Shown here: positions 1-8,846 of the stretch, piece by piece
Position numbering within the stretch: position 1 is the stretch's first letter
Layout of the letters: every line of letters starts with the position of its first letter
NCBI GenBank assembly: GCA_964507325.1
Contig: CAZDQL010000105.1
Location: 1-22,496 of the forward strand
Source: CAZDQL01 sp964507325
Lineage (GTDB): Bacteria; Planctomycetota; UBA1135; GCA-002686595
Reading direction: 5' to 3'
DNA length: 22,496 nt
Notes under the pieces: model-generated
Seen by the model: only the letters and a program-made list of their open reading frames with translations
Told to the model about the DNA's origin: nothing
The model's database searches: none
Made by a program: the position numbers and the translations under genes

Positions 1-2887
1 GGGTGTTCTGGGGAGTTGTCTCGGCAGGAGTCTCGGCTGGTGTCTCGGCTGGTGTCTCGGCTGGAGTCTCGGCAGGGGTCTCGGGAGAGGTCTCGGCCTC
101 GCTGGCCTCGGGCCGGGGCTCGCCCTCCTCTGACGGCTTGCGCTCCTTGAAGAAGGATGCGAAGGGGTTGTAGGCCGCGCCCTTGCTGGCCGCATTGAGG
201 CGGTCCATGTCGGCGCGCTCCTCGCGCGTCATGCGCTCGCCGCGGTCACGGCGCGGTCCTCCACGCCCGCCCGGTCCGGAGCGCCGACCGCGTCCTCCGC
301 CGAGGAGCTGACCGCGTCCGATGTCCCGCGGACCTTCCTGCTTGGGCCCACGCCTCCGCTCGCGATCGCCTCCGGTGTTGCGGGGGCGACGCTCGGGGGG
401 TGGGACGTTCTTCAGGGAGAGGGCCAGGCGGCTTCCACGCCCCTCCAAGAGACGAGCGCGCACGACCTGCCCGATGCTCAGGAGCTCGCGCGCGTCCCGC
501 ACGTAGCGACTGGAGATCTCGGAGACGTGGATCATCGCATCGTTGCCCACTCCGATGTCTAGGAAGGCTCCGAAGCTGGCGACGTTGGTGACGACCCCCT
601 CGACCACCCGGCCGGGGTTCAGGCGCGCCTCGTCGGTGTCGGGGTGCATCAGCTCGGGTCGCCGCAGGCGTGGACGCGGGTCCCGTCCGGGCTGCGAGAG
701 CTCGCGCATCAGATCGCGCCAGGTGGCTTCGTCGACGTCGAAGTTCGCGCGCCGCAGCCCCTTGGTCGCGCCCGGGCGCCCCAGGCTCTCCTCGATGCTG
801 GCTCCGGTGCTCTCCAGGAGCTGGGCGGCCAGGGGATAGAGCTCCGGGTGCAGGCTCGTCGCGTCGAGGGGCTCGGGAGCGCGCGGCAGCCGCAGGAAAG
901 CGATCGCGCTCGTCCACTGGGCCTCGTCGAGGATCGCCTCGGCGCGCAGCTCCTCGCGGCTCTCGAAGGGGCGCTCGGCCCGTCTGGCGATGATCTTGTC
1001 AGCCAAGCCCCGCTTCAGGCCGGGCACGTGCTGCAGGATCGAGGGGGGTGCGTCGTTCAGATTGCAGCCGACGTGAGCCACGCAGGACTCGATCGTCTCG
1101 TCGAATACGCGCCGGGCGTTGGCCTTGCTGACCAGGCCCTGCTCGGCCCCGAGCCCGAGATGGCGCGGATCCACCTTCAGGATCTCTGCCATCGGGTCCT
1201 GCATCCGGCGGCCCAGGCTGATCGCCATGCGTTCCGGCACGCTGGCATCGGCCAGCTCCTTGCGCGCCAGCTCGGAGTTGGCGTAGCTCGAAAGCCCCGA
1301 TTCATTGACCACGGTGACCGCGGCCGTGTGGCCGCCGGCACGCAACGCCGCCCGCATCTTGACGCCGCCCTTGCGGGCGCCCTTGCCGAAGCCGACGCCG
1401 AGCAGCAGGACGCCGTGCTCGTCGAGCAGGGGACTGAGCTCGGCCCCCAGGGTGGCGTCGTCCTTCTCCCCCACCTCGACCTTGTGCAGGGCGAGGATCT
1501 CTCCCTCCCTCCCCAAGCACGCCAGGGTCCAGTCGCCCTTGGCGCTGACGTCCACGCCGCACACCGGGTGCCGGCCGTGGGGCGGCGTCATGAGCACCTG
1601 CCTCAGGTGCTGAGACAGGAAGCGCAAGGCTTCCTGGTCCGCGCGTTCCTTCAGCTCCAGGCGCACGTCGGCTTCGACCACGGGCAGGAGACGGACCTCC
1701 AGGGCCTGCTGGGCGATCTGATCGAGCAGGGGGCCGAGGGCCGGGCTCGTATTGCGCCCCAGCGCGGCTCGCACCTTCGGCAGGGCGATCTTGGGGTCGA
1801 TGGTGATGACCGTGTTCAGCACCCGCTCCTTCTGGGCCTGGCGGATCGCCAGCAGCCGGTGCCCCTGCACCTGACGCAGGGGTTGAGCCATCTTCAGGAG
1901 GGGCTTGTGACGGCCGGCCTTGGAGTCGTCGACCAAGGCGCGCGCCGAGAGCTGACCGCGCTTGCGCAGGAGCCGGCGCACCAGGGTGCGCAGCCGTGCG
2001 TTGCGACCGAGTCGGTCGGAGAGGATGCGCACCGCGCCCGCCAGTGCCTCCGACTCGGAGTGCACGCCCTTGTCGGGATCGACGAAGGGCTGGCACAGCC
2101 GCACCAACTCCGAGGTGATGCCGACGTGCAGTCCGGCGATGACCACCTCTGCGACGTGGACCGGTGCCGGGGGCTCGGGTGAAGGGGTTTCCGCTGAGGG
2201 TGCCTCTACAGAGGAGTCCTCTGCCGCCGGAGTCTCAGCCGCGGGAGGCGCGGGCTCGGGAGCGCCGGGAGCCTCCGACTCCGGAGCGGGCTCCGCCTCC
2301 GCCTCGGGGGCGGGAGCCTCTGCGCCGGCGGCCTCTGGACTCCCTTCGGCCACGACGGGCTCCTCTGCCTCCTGCGGCGCAGCGGCCGGCGCTGCGCCTT
2401 CCGACGGCGCGGGCGCTGCGTCCGGGTCAGCGGAGTCGGGCTTCTCGGCGGCCTCCGCCGGCTTGCGCGGCTGACGCTCCGAGCGCGGCACCGGCTTCAC
2501 CAGGAGGTCGGCCAGGACCCCCAGACCCCGGTCCAGGGCGAGTTGCACCTCGGGCTCCGGCCGGCGGTGCGGGACGAAGAGGTCCTCCAGCTCGAAGCGG
2601 TCCATGCAGCGCTGGATCGCGTCCACGACTCCGTCGTCCACGTTCTCCCCGCGTTCGATCGAACGCAGGATCGTTCCGCGTCGACGATCGAGCTCCTCGA
2701 ACTCGAGGCGTCGGCGTTGCAGGCGGCGGATGTGGTTTTCGAAAAGACCTCCGGTGGCGGCGCGACGGAATCGGCCGATGAACGGCACGCTCAAGCCAGC
2801 GTCGATCATCTCGAAGGTGGCTTGGATGTGCTGGACTTCGACGGAGAACTCCTTGGCCAGGGTCTCGAGTATGAGGGTAGCTGTCAC
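1..2887 (-). CDS. tex: Tex-family transcription accessory / S1 RNA-binding protein, C-terminus beyond window edge
   Basis: Tex (YhgF) is a cytoplasmic nucleic-acid-binding protein tied to transcription. The frame is open to the window edge, so at least 962 residues are visible against about 770 for usual Tex. Order seen: Tex N-terminal helices (about 1-130, with ELEDLFVPHRRP); an Ala/Pro/Glu-rich insert (about 133-242); FVDPDKGV and the helical core (about 268-420); a YqgF-like RNase H fold beginning VCGVDVSAKG (about 441); the motif around RRMQDPMAEILKVDP; helix-hairpin-helix QHVPGLKRGLADKI (about 611-637); S1 domain GVVTNVASFGAFLDIG (about 757-816); and a basic Arg/Gly tail ending in ETPA repeats. 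The chosen start is GTG at 2887, preceded by AGGGA. An in-frame GTG at 2917 would add ten residues. The insert and tail are unusual; the family call is secure. Confidence 0.95.
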   Translation of the reverse strand, partial: MTATLILETLAKEFSVEVQHIQATFEMIDAGLSVPFIGRFRRAATGGLFENHIRRLQRRRLEFEELDRRRGTILRSIERGENVDDGVVDAIQRCMDRFELEDLFVPHRRPEPEVQLALDRGLGVLADLLVKPVPRSERQPRKPAEAAEKPDSADPDAAPAPSEGAAPAAAPQEAEEPVVAEGSPEAAGAEAPAPEAEAEPAPESEAPGAPEPAPPAAETPAAEDSSVEAPSAETPSPEPPAPVHVAEVVIAGLHVGITSELVRLCQPFVDPDKGVHSESEALAGAVRILSDRLGRNARLRTLVRRLLRKRGQLSARALVDDSKAGRHKPLLKMAQPLRQVQGHRLLAIRQAQKERVLNTVITIDPKIALPKVRAALGRNTSPALGPLLDQIAQQALEVRLLPVVEADVRLELKERADQEALRFLSQHLRQVLMTPPHGRHPVCGVDVSAKGDWTLACLGREGEILALHKVEVGEKDDATLGAELSPLLDEHGVLLLGVGFGKGARKGGVKMRAALRAGGHTAAVTVVNESGLSSYANSELARKELADASVPERMAISLGRRMQDPMAEILKVDPRHLGLGAEQGLVSKANARRVFDETIESCVAHVGCNLNDAPPSILQHVPGLKRGLADKIIARRAERPFESREELRAEAILDEAQWTSAIAFLRLPRAPEPLDATSLHPELYPLAAQLLESTGASIEESLGRPGATKGLRRANFDVDEATWRDLMRELSQPGRDPRPRLRRPELMHPDTDEARLNPGRVVEGVVTNVASFGAFLDIGVGNDAMIHVSEISSRYVRDARELLSIGQVVRARLLEGRGSRLALSLKNVPPPERRPRNTGGDRERRRGPKQEGPRDIGRGQLLGGGRGRRSGPGGRGGPRRDRGERMTREERADMDRLNAASKGAAYNPFASFFKERKPSEEGEPRPEASEAETSPETPAETPAETPAETPAETPAETTPQNT
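18..92 (-). repeat. 12-bp tandem repeat encoding (ETPA)n tail of Tex
   Basis: About six tandem copies of a 12-bp unit (plus strand TCTCGGCWGGNG) lie at the left edge. Read on the minus strand they encode Glu-Thr-Pro-Ala repeats at the C-terminus of the Tex-like protein. The third positions vary (ACT/ACA/ACC, CCT/CCA), which suggests the repeat is kept as protein sequence. The array may continue beyond the window. It is too short and too tightly packed for a CRISPR. Confidence 0.85.
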
Positions 2888-3021
2888 GAGAGAATCCCTG
2901 CGGTGGACGGCGGGCACGCTGGCTCCGCCGAGTCATGAGGGGAGAATAGATACCACATCCGAGCGCGTTAGGGGTCGCTCACCTCGCCCCTGAATGGTCC
3001 CGGCGTGGTGCTGGGCAGGCG

Positions 3022-3597
3022 CTAGCGGATTCGGATCTGCTCGACCAGAGCTTGGCCGAAGCGCACGCCGCCGGCCTCGTCGCGCGCCGTCACCAGATTC
3101 TGCGACGACTCCACGTCGCGCCCGGTGTACTTGGCGCCGGCCTGCATGGCGAGCCCCGCCAGCTCGGGGGATCCGGTGACTCGGCGGCCCTCGAGCACCT
3201 CGGCGCGCGCCAGGACCTCCAGGGCGTTGCCCCACCCGGCGATCAGCTTGCCCGCCCCGTCCGCGTCGCGCAGCAGCTCCAGCACGTGGCTCTCCTGGGC
3301 GAAGGGGTGGCTCCCCTCGCAGCCGGCGACCACGATGCCCTGGTAGGCGTCCATGCTCGGGTCCGCCAGCCCGATCTCGACCTGGAACTCGTCCTGGAGG
3401 CGCCCTCGAACCGTCTCCCCCGGGTCCGGAGCTGCGCAGAAGGTGCCCACGCCCACGTTGTGCAGGAGCGAGCGAGCGTAGCGCAGGATCTGCTCCCCGA
3501 AGCCCTCGCTGGGGACGGTGATGAGCACCTTGGTGTCGTAGGTCTGGATGGCGATGCCATCCTGATCGAGTTCCTTCTCGGGCACCGCGTCTGCCAT
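3022..3597 (-). CDS. DJ-1/PfpI-like protein lacking the nucleophile cysteine
   Basis: A 191-residue protein with the DJ-1/PfpI (class I glutamine amidotransferase-like) pattern: an early strand TKVLITVPSEGF, a central YQGIVVAGCEG strand-turn, GKLIAGWGNALEVLARAEVLEGRRVTG at the nucleophile-elbow position, and a C-terminal AKYTGRDVESSQNLVTAR that matches the usual AxYxDxxVVxDGNLVTAR block. Active family members carry Cys in an A(V/I)CHG or A(I)CAG elbow. Here that stretch reads AGWG, so the catalytic Cys is absent and peptidase, deglycase or amidotransferase chemistry is unlikely. The Cys in VAGCEG lies in a different loop. ATG start at 3597 with no clear Shine-Dalgarno. It lies 134 nt upstream of tex on the same strand. 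The family call is good; the role is unknown. Confidence 0.75.
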   Translation of the reverse strand: MADAVPEKELDQDGIAIQTYDTKVLITVPSEGFGEQILRYARSLLHNVGVGTFCAAPDPGETVRGRLQDEFQVEIGLADPSMDAYQGIVVAGCEGSHPFAQESHVLELLRDADGAGKLIAGWGNALEVLARAEVLEGRRVTGSPELAGLAMQAGAKYTGRDVESSQNLVTARDEAGGVRFGQALVEQIRIR

Positions 3598-3687
3598 GGC
3601 GCTGGCATTGTCACTGCGCTGACCCAGGGGTCAAGCCCACCTCCCGTTCCGGAGGCCGACGTGCCGGATCAATGGTCCGCGTGCACG

Positions 3688-4713
3688 CTAGGCGGGCAAC
3701 TCGAAGACCGAGACGCGCGTCTCCTCGGCCAGCAGACCGGCGCCCTCGACCACGCACCAATCCACTTGCTGATCGAGGCCGGGAACGGTCCAGCCCCCAA
3801 GGGTGCGGCCAGACAGGGCGTCCATGGCGTCCAGCATGGCGCCACGTTCGACGTACAGCTTCCCCCCATCGGCGGCGATGGCGACATCCGGGAGCTCGTC
3901 CACCGCCCGGGTCTCCAGGACCTGGAACCACAGGGGCGGATCCCCGGGACGCCCACCGGCGCCCAGCCCGAGCAGCGAGAGGGTGTCGCGCACGCCGCCC
4001 CCCTCGTGGAGCGCGATGGCGGTGGCCAGAGCCGCGTCCTGCCGCGGCCCCAGCGCACGATCCAGCTCGCAGGTCAGGAGCACCACGACACCGCCGGTGG
4101 CCGAGACGTCGTGGATGACCGACAGGGTGGGCGCCAGGAGGACGCCTTGGTACTCCCCGGTGTGCGCGCTCAACACGAGCACTCCCTGCAGGCCGCTGGC
4201 GAGGTGCGTGTAGATGGCGAGCACCCGGTCGCCCGAGCGCGCGACGTGGTGGTAGCGCTCGCCGTCCTGGCTGTACTCCCAGGTCTCCCCGAGAGTCAGC
4301 GAATCGAGCGCGAAGACCCGTTGAGCGCTGACGCACAGGCACAGGTCGCTGGCCACGCTGGCTTCGTCGAAGGGGGAGATGTCCGCCGCCTCGAGCAGCT
4401 CTCCGTCGCCGAGAGACATGCGGACCATGCGGTGCCCGTGGGTCGACGGGCCCAACACCACCGCCTGTCCCAGGGCGCCGAAGCCGGCCGCGAAGCCCCG
4501 GCCGTAGCCGACTTCGCAGGGGGCTTGCCAGAGCAGCTCGCCCTCGTGGCGCTCGATGGCGCTGAGCTTGCCGGGGATGACGTCGTCGATCCACTTCCCC
4601 CCCGGGGGCGGGTCGTAGCCGTGCACGAGCACCGGCCCCTCCGGTCCCAGGGCGATGCCATCGACTCGGGCTCCCAGCTCGCGGCTCCACCGGCGTCTGG
4701 CTGTGCTCGTCAT
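3688..4713 (-). CDS. PQQ-type beta-propeller repeat protein, function unknown
   Basis: A 341-residue protein built of repeated beta-propeller blades of the PQQ/quinoprotein type: GKLSAIERHEGELLWQAP, QRVFALDSLTLGETWEYSQDG, VLVLSAHTGEYQGVL and GKLYVERGAMLDAMDALSGRTLGGW. Each blade has the pattern strand, (Ala/Val)-x-(Asp/Glu)-xx-(Thr/Gly)-G-x-x-x-W. There is no N-terminal signal peptide or membrane segment, so it is probably cytoplasmic. Quinone-binding residues are not recognisable, and the repeat is better read as a generic binding scaffold. The ATG at 4713 is preceded by AGGATG at a suitable distance. It sits 83 nt downstream of fusA and 90 nt upstream of the DJ-1-like gene on the same strand. 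The frame stays open further upstream into fusA, but that part is antisense-like shadow. No specific function can be assigned. Confidence 0.7.
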   Translation of the reverse strand: MTSTARRRWSRELGARVDGIALGPEGPVLVHGYDPPPGGKWIDDVIPGKLSAIERHEGELLWQAPCEVGYGRGFAAGFGALGQAVVLGPSTHGHRMVRMSLGDGELLEAADISPFDEASVASDLCLCVSAQRVFALDSLTLGETWEYSQDGERYHHVARSGDRVLAIYTHLASGLQGVLVLSAHTGEYQGVLLAPTLSVIHDVSATGGVVVLLTCELDRALGPRQDAALATAIALHEGGGVRDTLSLLGLGAGGRPGDPPLWFQVLETRAVDELPDVAIAADGGKLYVERGAMLDAMDALSGRTLGGWTVPGLDQQVDWCVVEGAGLLAEETRVSVFELPA

Positions 4714-4796
4714 CGGCGGGCATCCTAGCGGGGCAATGCCCCGGGTGCCACGCTCGGGCCCTGTGTGCTGGATCGGCGCCGGGCCGGGTCGGAGCC

Positions 4797-6914
4797 TCAG
4801 ATCCCGTGCTCCTCCAGCATCTTGGCGGCCAGCCCCGCCGGGACGTCCCGGTAGGAGTGCAGCTCCATCGAGTACTGCCCCCGGCCCTGGGTGGCGCCGC
4901 GCAGCGCCGAGGCGTACTTGAACATCTCGGCGATGGGTGCCCGGGCGTGCACGATCCGCAGATCTCCCTGGGCTTCGACCTCGGTCACCTCCCCGCGGCG
5001 CGAGTTCAGGTCGCCGACCACGGATCCCAGGTACGCCTCGGGCACGGACACCTCGACCTTCATGAAGGGCTCGAGGAGGATGGTGTTCTCCTCGGCGACC
5101 TGCCGGAAGGCGAGCACGCCCGCGGCCCGGAAGGCCAGCTCGCTCGAGTCGACCTCGTGGGACTTGCCGTCGAAGAGGGTCGCCCGGCAGTCGACGAAGG
5201 GGATGCCCCGGGATCCGCCGCCCTTGAAGAACTCCCGTAGACCGCGACCCACGGCCGAGATGTACTCGCGCGGCACCGCCCCGCCCTTGATGGCGTCCAC
5301 GAACTCGAAGCCCTCCCCATCCACACCGGCCTGGGTCTCGAAGCGCACGTGGACGACTGCGTACTGCCCCGAGCCTCCGGACTGACGGATGTAGCGAGCC
5401 TCGGTCTCCATGGAACGCGCCAGGCGCTGCTTGAAGGCCACCTTGGGTCGGCCGGTCTGCACGCCGCATCCGTAGTCGCGTTGGATGCGGTTGACGATGA
5501 CGTCGAGGTGCAGCTCCCCCATGCCCGAGATGATGAGCTGGCCCGTGGCCTCGTTGGTGCTGGCCCTGAAGGTCGGGTCCTCGCGCATCAGGCGGCCGAT
5601 GACGCTCGAGAGCTTGTCGCGATCGGCGCTCAACCTGGGCTCGATCGACATGGAGATGACCGAGTCGGGGAAGCTCATCTCGATCAACGAGATCGGCTGG
5701 GCTGGATCGCAGAGGGTGTCCCCCGTGACCGTCTGCTTGAGTCCGATGACGGCCGCGATGTCACCCGCCGGCACTTGCTCCAGGGCCTCGCGCTTGTTGG
5801 CGTGGATGCGCACCAAACGGCCGATGCGCTCCGTCTTGCGCGTGCGGGGATTGAGCAGCTTGGCGCCCTTGGACAGCACCCCGGAGTAGACGCGCACGAA
5901 GGTCAAGTCCCCCGTGGGCTCCGCCACCGTCTTGAAGGCCATGACGGAGACCGACTCGTCGCGATTCGGCGCCAGACGGACCTCCTCACCGGAATGTGGG
6001 TGGCTGCCCACGATCTCCTCGATCTCGGTCGGGTTGGGCAGGAAGTCCACCACGGCGTCGAGCACGAAGCGCACGCCTTTGTTCTTCAGCGCCGCACCCG
6101 CCAGCACCGGGGTGAAGTCGAGGCTCAACGTGCCGGCGCGCAGGGCGCGCAGGATCATCGCCTCTCCGATCGGCTCGTCCTCCACGAACAGGTCGAGCAA
6201 CTCCTCGTCGTTCTCCGCGGCCGCCTCGAGCATCTCGTGGCGATAGGCCTCCGCCATCTCGCGCAGCTCTTCGGGGACCTCCCGCTCGTAGTAGCTGCGG
6301 CCGTCGCCCCCCTCCACGTAGGTGATCATCTTCCAGCGCACCAGGTCGACGAACCCCTCGAAGCCCTTCTCGGCCCCCACCGGCATCTGAATCGCCACCG
6401 GTCGCGCACCCAGGCGGTCGCGAATGCTGGCCAGCGCGCGATCGAAGTCGGCGCCCACCTTGTCCATCTTGTTGATGAAGCAGATGCGCGGCACGCGGTA
6501 GCGATCCGCCTGCCGCCAGACCGTCTCCGACTGCGCCTCCACCCCGTTCTTGGCGTCGAAGACGGCGACGGCGCCGTCCAGTACGCGCAGGGAGCGCTCG
6601 ACCTCGGCGGTGAAGTCGACGTGGCCCGGGGTGTCGATGATGTTGATGACGTGGCCGTTCCAGTTGGCCGTCGTCGCGGCGGACTGGATGGTGATGCCGC
6701 GCTTCTGCTCCTCCTCCAGGAAGTCCATGGTCGCGGCGCCGTCGTGCACCTCTCCCATGCGATGGACCTTCTGGGTCAGGAAGAGCACCCGCTCCGACAC
6801 CGTCGTCTTGCCGGCGTCGATATGGGCCATGATGCCGATGTTGCGCTGGAAACGCGGCTGATTCGGCTTGGCCGCGGGCGGACGGGGGGACTCGCTGCGC
6901 AGAAGGGCGTTCAT
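4797..6914 (-). CDS. fusA: Translation elongation factor G (EF-G)
   Basis: A full-length EF-G of 705 residues from ATG 6914; an in-frame GTG at 6923 would add three. It is the GTPase that drives tRNA-mRNA translocation on the ribosome. G1 AHIDAGKTT is at residues 30-38. G2 is within EEEQKRGITIQSA, G3 is DTPGH and G4 is NKMD. Domain II starts at VMAFKTVAEP. Domain IV is complete (GSGQYAVVHV, GGAVPREY), including DGKSHEVDSSE, the tip loop that keeps the histidine needed for translocation. Domain V ends YRDVPAGLAAKMLEEHGI. It carries a Pro-rich 20-residue N-terminal extension. It stands alone: rpsL, rpsG and tuf are not adjacent. It is therefore either the main EF-G in a dispersed genome or a paralogue, and the intact domain IV argues for a working translocase. 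Confidence 0.95.
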   Translation of the reverse strand: MNALLRSESPRPPAAKPNQPRFQRNIGIMAHIDAGKTTVSERVLFLTQKVHRMGEVHDGAATMDFLEEEQKRGITIQSAATTANWNGHVINIIDTPGHVDFTAEVERSLRVLDGAVAVFDAKNGVEAQSETVWRQADRYRVPRICFINKMDKVGADFDRALASIRDRLGARPVAIQMPVGAEKGFEGFVDLVRWKMITYVEGGDGRSYYEREVPEELREMAEAYRHEMLEAAAENDEELLDLFVEDEPIGEAMILRALRAGTLSLDFTPVLAGAALKNKGVRFVLDAVVDFLPNPTEIEEIVGSHPHSGEEVRLAPNRDESVSVMAFKTVAEPTGDLTFVRVYSGVLSKGAKLLNPRTRKTERIGRLVRIHANKREALEQVPAGDIAAVIGLKQTVTGDTLCDPAQPISLIEMSFPDSVISMSIEPRLSADRDKLSSVIGRLMREDPTFRASTNEATGQLIISGMGELHLDVIVNRIQRDYGCGVQTGRPKVAFKQRLARSMETEARYIRQSGGSGQYAVVHVRFETQAGVDGEGFEFVDAIKGGAVPREYISAVGRGLREFFKGGGSRGIPFVDCRATLFDGKSHEVDSSELAFRAAGVLAFRQVAEENTILLEPFMKVEVSVPEAYLGSVVGDLNSRRGEVTEVEAQGDLRIVHARAPIAEMFKYASALRGATQGRGQYSMELHSYRDVPAGLAAKMLEEHGI

Positions 6915-7060
6915 CGGACTCACGGTCGGGCCTGCCCCCGAGGGGGGGCGCTGGTGGCGGTGGACCCCCAGATGGGGTCCAGAAGAGGGTCGCGAGGGGG
7001 GGGTGGGCGGCCCGAGGGGTCACCGCGGAGACCTGCGACGACCACTCGAAGCCGGACAGC

Positions 7061-7103
7061 GTACCCCGCCAGTGGAGCGAGTCAAGCGCCCCCGGCGGGG
7101 TAC
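7061..7103. promoter_or_regulatory. Perfect 10-bp inverted repeat in the fusA / SPFH divergent intergenic region
   Basis: GTACCCCGCC at 7061-7070 and its exact reverse complement GGCGGGGTAC at 7094-7103 are separated by 23 nt. They lie in the only non-coding segment (about 6924-7184) between two divergently transcribed genes. The placement suits an operator for a dimeric regulator or an RNA hairpin. A second hairpin with 7-bp arms, GGACCCC/GGGGTCC, is at 6962-6980. There is no T-run after either, so neither looks like a terminator. Confidence 0.45.
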
Positions 7104-7184
7104 CGGCACCCCGGGGCGGAAGGGCACGCCTTTTCCTGGCCCCGCGCTTGTGGTGTCCTGGGCAGCCTCTCTGGAGCACTTCCC

Positions 7185-7955
7185 ATGTCCCTCGACATCT
7201 TCGGGGCCCTCACCGGCCTCTTCGTCATCGTCTACGACGGCCAGCACGCGCTGCGCTTCACCCTTGGTCGGGCCCGGGCCGTGGTCGGGCCCGGGATCCA
7301 CTTCAAGATCCCGTTGCTGCAGACCTTCAAGGTGGAGGAGACCAAGCACACCACCCTCGACCTCGAGCCCCAGGTCATCCAGCTCAGCGACAACCTGGTG
7401 TACGAGGTCGACTGCAAGGTCGTCTACCAGATCGTCAACCTGCGCAAGGCCATGATCGAGGTCGACGACCTGGTCACGGGTCTGCAGAACCGGGTCGTCA
7501 TCGCGGTGCAGCGCATCGTCTCCCGCCAGGATCGCAACTCGGTCACCGAGGTGGACTCGATGTGCGAGGCGATCCGCCAGGAGCTGCGCTCGGTCGAGGA
7601 CCAGTGGGGGGTGCGCATCCTGCAGTTCGGCTTCTCGAACATCTCCCCCTCGCCGACCACGCTCGAGATCACGCAGCTCGAGCTCTTGGCCAAGGAGAAG
7701 CAGGCGCTGTACGAGCGACTGTGTAGTGAGGGGCTCTCGGAGGAGGCAGCCGTGGCTCTCGTGTCCGGTGCGGTGATCTCGGTGCACCCCGACGAATTCG
7801 AGCCTTCCGCCAGGCGCCGCAAGGCCCAGGACGAAGCCGCCCTGCGGGCGCTCGAAGGTGAGTTGATCGACGAGCAGCGCGGAATGCTCGGCGAGCAGCA
7901 GCGGGGGGCGGAAGGTCCCCCCTCCCCCGACGAGGAGGAGGAAGAGCGTCCGTGA
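7185..7955 (+). CDS. SPFH/Band 7 (stomatin/HflC-like) protein 1
   Basis: A 256-residue protein with a short N-terminal hydrophobic stretch (IFGALTGLFVIVYDG, about 5-19) followed by an SPFH/Band 7 domain: GRARAVVGPGIHFKIPLLQTF, a strand-rich NLVYEVDCKVVYQIVNLRKAMIEV, RVVIAVQRIVSRQDRNSV, and ELRSVEDQWGVRILQFGFSNISPSPT. The C-terminus is charged and ends in Pro/Glu. SPFH proteins oligomerise on membranes and organise microdomains or control membrane proteases (the HflK/HflC pair with FtsH). This one is shorter than HflC and lacks a long C-terminal coiled coil. ATG at 7185 is preceded by GGAG at good spacing. Its stop overlaps the start of the next SPFH gene, so the two are translationally coupled and may form a hetero-oligomer. 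Confidence 0.85.
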   Translation: MSLDIFGALTGLFVIVYDGQHALRFTLGRARAVVGPGIHFKIPLLQTFKVEETKHTTLDLEPQVIQLSDNLVYEVDCKVVYQIVNLRKAMIEVDDLVTGLQNRVVIAVQRIVSRQDRNSVTEVDSMCEAIRQELRSVEDQWGVRILQFGFSNISPSPTTLEITQLELLAKEKQALYERLCSEGLSEEAAVALVSGAVISVHPDEFEPSARRRKAQDEAALRALEGELIDEQRGMLGEQQRGAEGPPSPDEEEEERP

Positions 7956-8833
7956 GGACCCACCGCCGGTGGACGCGCCCCGAGCGCGGATCCGGAGACT
8001 CCGACGGACCCGCCTGGTGGCGGTTGATCGTGGAGCCCTTCCGGGATCAACTCCTCCTGATCCTCTTCACCCTGGCGGCCGCAGTGGTGCGCGCCATGGG
8101 CGTGACGATCGAGTCGGGACAGACAGGACTCCTGTTCAGCTTCGGCCGTGCGCGGCGCGAGCTGCAGCCGGGATTCCACCTCTTGATCCCCTTCCTGCAG
8201 CGGGCGCGGCGCATGCCGACGCGCTCGCGGACCCTGGACCTGCCCTCGCAACGGGTGACGACCTTCGAGGGATTGGTCTACCACGTCGACGCGAACCTGG
8301 TGTACCGCGTGATCGACGTGCGCAAGGCGATGATCGAGATCGACCGTCTCGAGAAGGGGATGCTGCAGATGCTGGGGCTCGGGGTCCAGGAGGTGCTGCG
8401 CGGCGCGCACCACGAGGAGATCAAGAGCTCCGATTCCCTGGATCGGGCACTGGCGACCAACCTCGCGCGGCGCCTGGTTCCGTGGGGTGTCGAGGTGGAG
8501 CGCGCCGGCCTGCCCAGCATCACCCCCTCCCCCCGTACCTTGCGCATCACCCAGCTGGCCGAGGTGACCGGTGAGCGCCGAGACAAATGCCGCACACTCG
8601 TGCAGGCGGGTGTGCCCCAGCGTCGGGCCCTGGCCCTGATCGGGACCCGCACCTTCCCCCGCTCCCGCACCCGTGCCCTGCGCCGCAGGGCCGAGCACGC
8701 GCGCCGCACCAGCCGCCTCCTGGGCCGCCTCAAGCAGCGCGGCTGGACCGCGGTCGAGGCGCGCCGGGCGGAACTGGCGCTTCTGGCCCGGGTCTCGGCG
8801 CGTGGGCGATCGCGCCTGGCTCTGCGGCATTGA
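7952..8833 (+). CDS. SPFH/Band 7 protein 2, membrane anchored
   Basis: A 293-residue protein starting at a GTG that overlaps the upstream stop (GTGA). After a charged 30-residue N-terminus comes one membrane segment (QLLLILFTLAAAVVRAMGV, about 31-49). The SPFH domain follows at once: ESGQTGLLFSFGRARRELQPGFHLLIPFLQ, FEGLVYHVDANLVYRVIDVRKAMIEIDRLEKGMLQ and WGVEVERAGLPSITPSPRT. The last 70 residues are very Arg-rich (RRRAEHARRTSRLLGRLKQRG). It is homologous to the preceding protein (shared VYRVIDVRKAMIEID / VYQIVNLRKAMIEVD and SITPSP / NISPSP), so the pair probably arose by duplication. The Arg-rich tail could bind acidic lipid or nucleic acid; this is not tested. The stop lies 13 nt before guaD. 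Confidence 0.85.
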   Translation: MRTHRRWTRPERGSGDSDGPAWWRLIVEPFRDQLLLILFTLAAAVVRAMGVTIESGQTGLLFSFGRARRELQPGFHLLIPFLQRARRMPTRSRTLDLPSQRVTTFEGLVYHVDANLVYRVIDVRKAMIEIDRLEKGMLQMLGLGVQEVLRGAHHEEIKSSDSLDRALATNLARRLVPWGVEVERAGLPSITPSPRTLRITQLAEVTGERRDKCRTLVQAGVPQRRALALIGTRTFPRSRTRALRRRAEHARRTSRLLGRLKQRGWTAVEARRAELALLARVSARGRSRLALRH

Positions 8834-8846
8834 GGAGAGCGCGGCG

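Noticed and set aside
18..92. CRISPR-like or regulatory direct repeat
   Set aside because: The 12-bp units are in frame and encode ETPA with variable third bases, so this is protein repeat.
644..2182. Long plus-strand frame opposite tex
   Set aside because: It is an antisense shadow in GC-rich sequence; the minus-strand frame matches Tex throughout.
5349..7184. N-terminal extension of the first SPFH frame across fusA
   Set aside because: It is antisense to the clearly real EF-G; ATG 7185 has a good ribosome site and starts the family domain.
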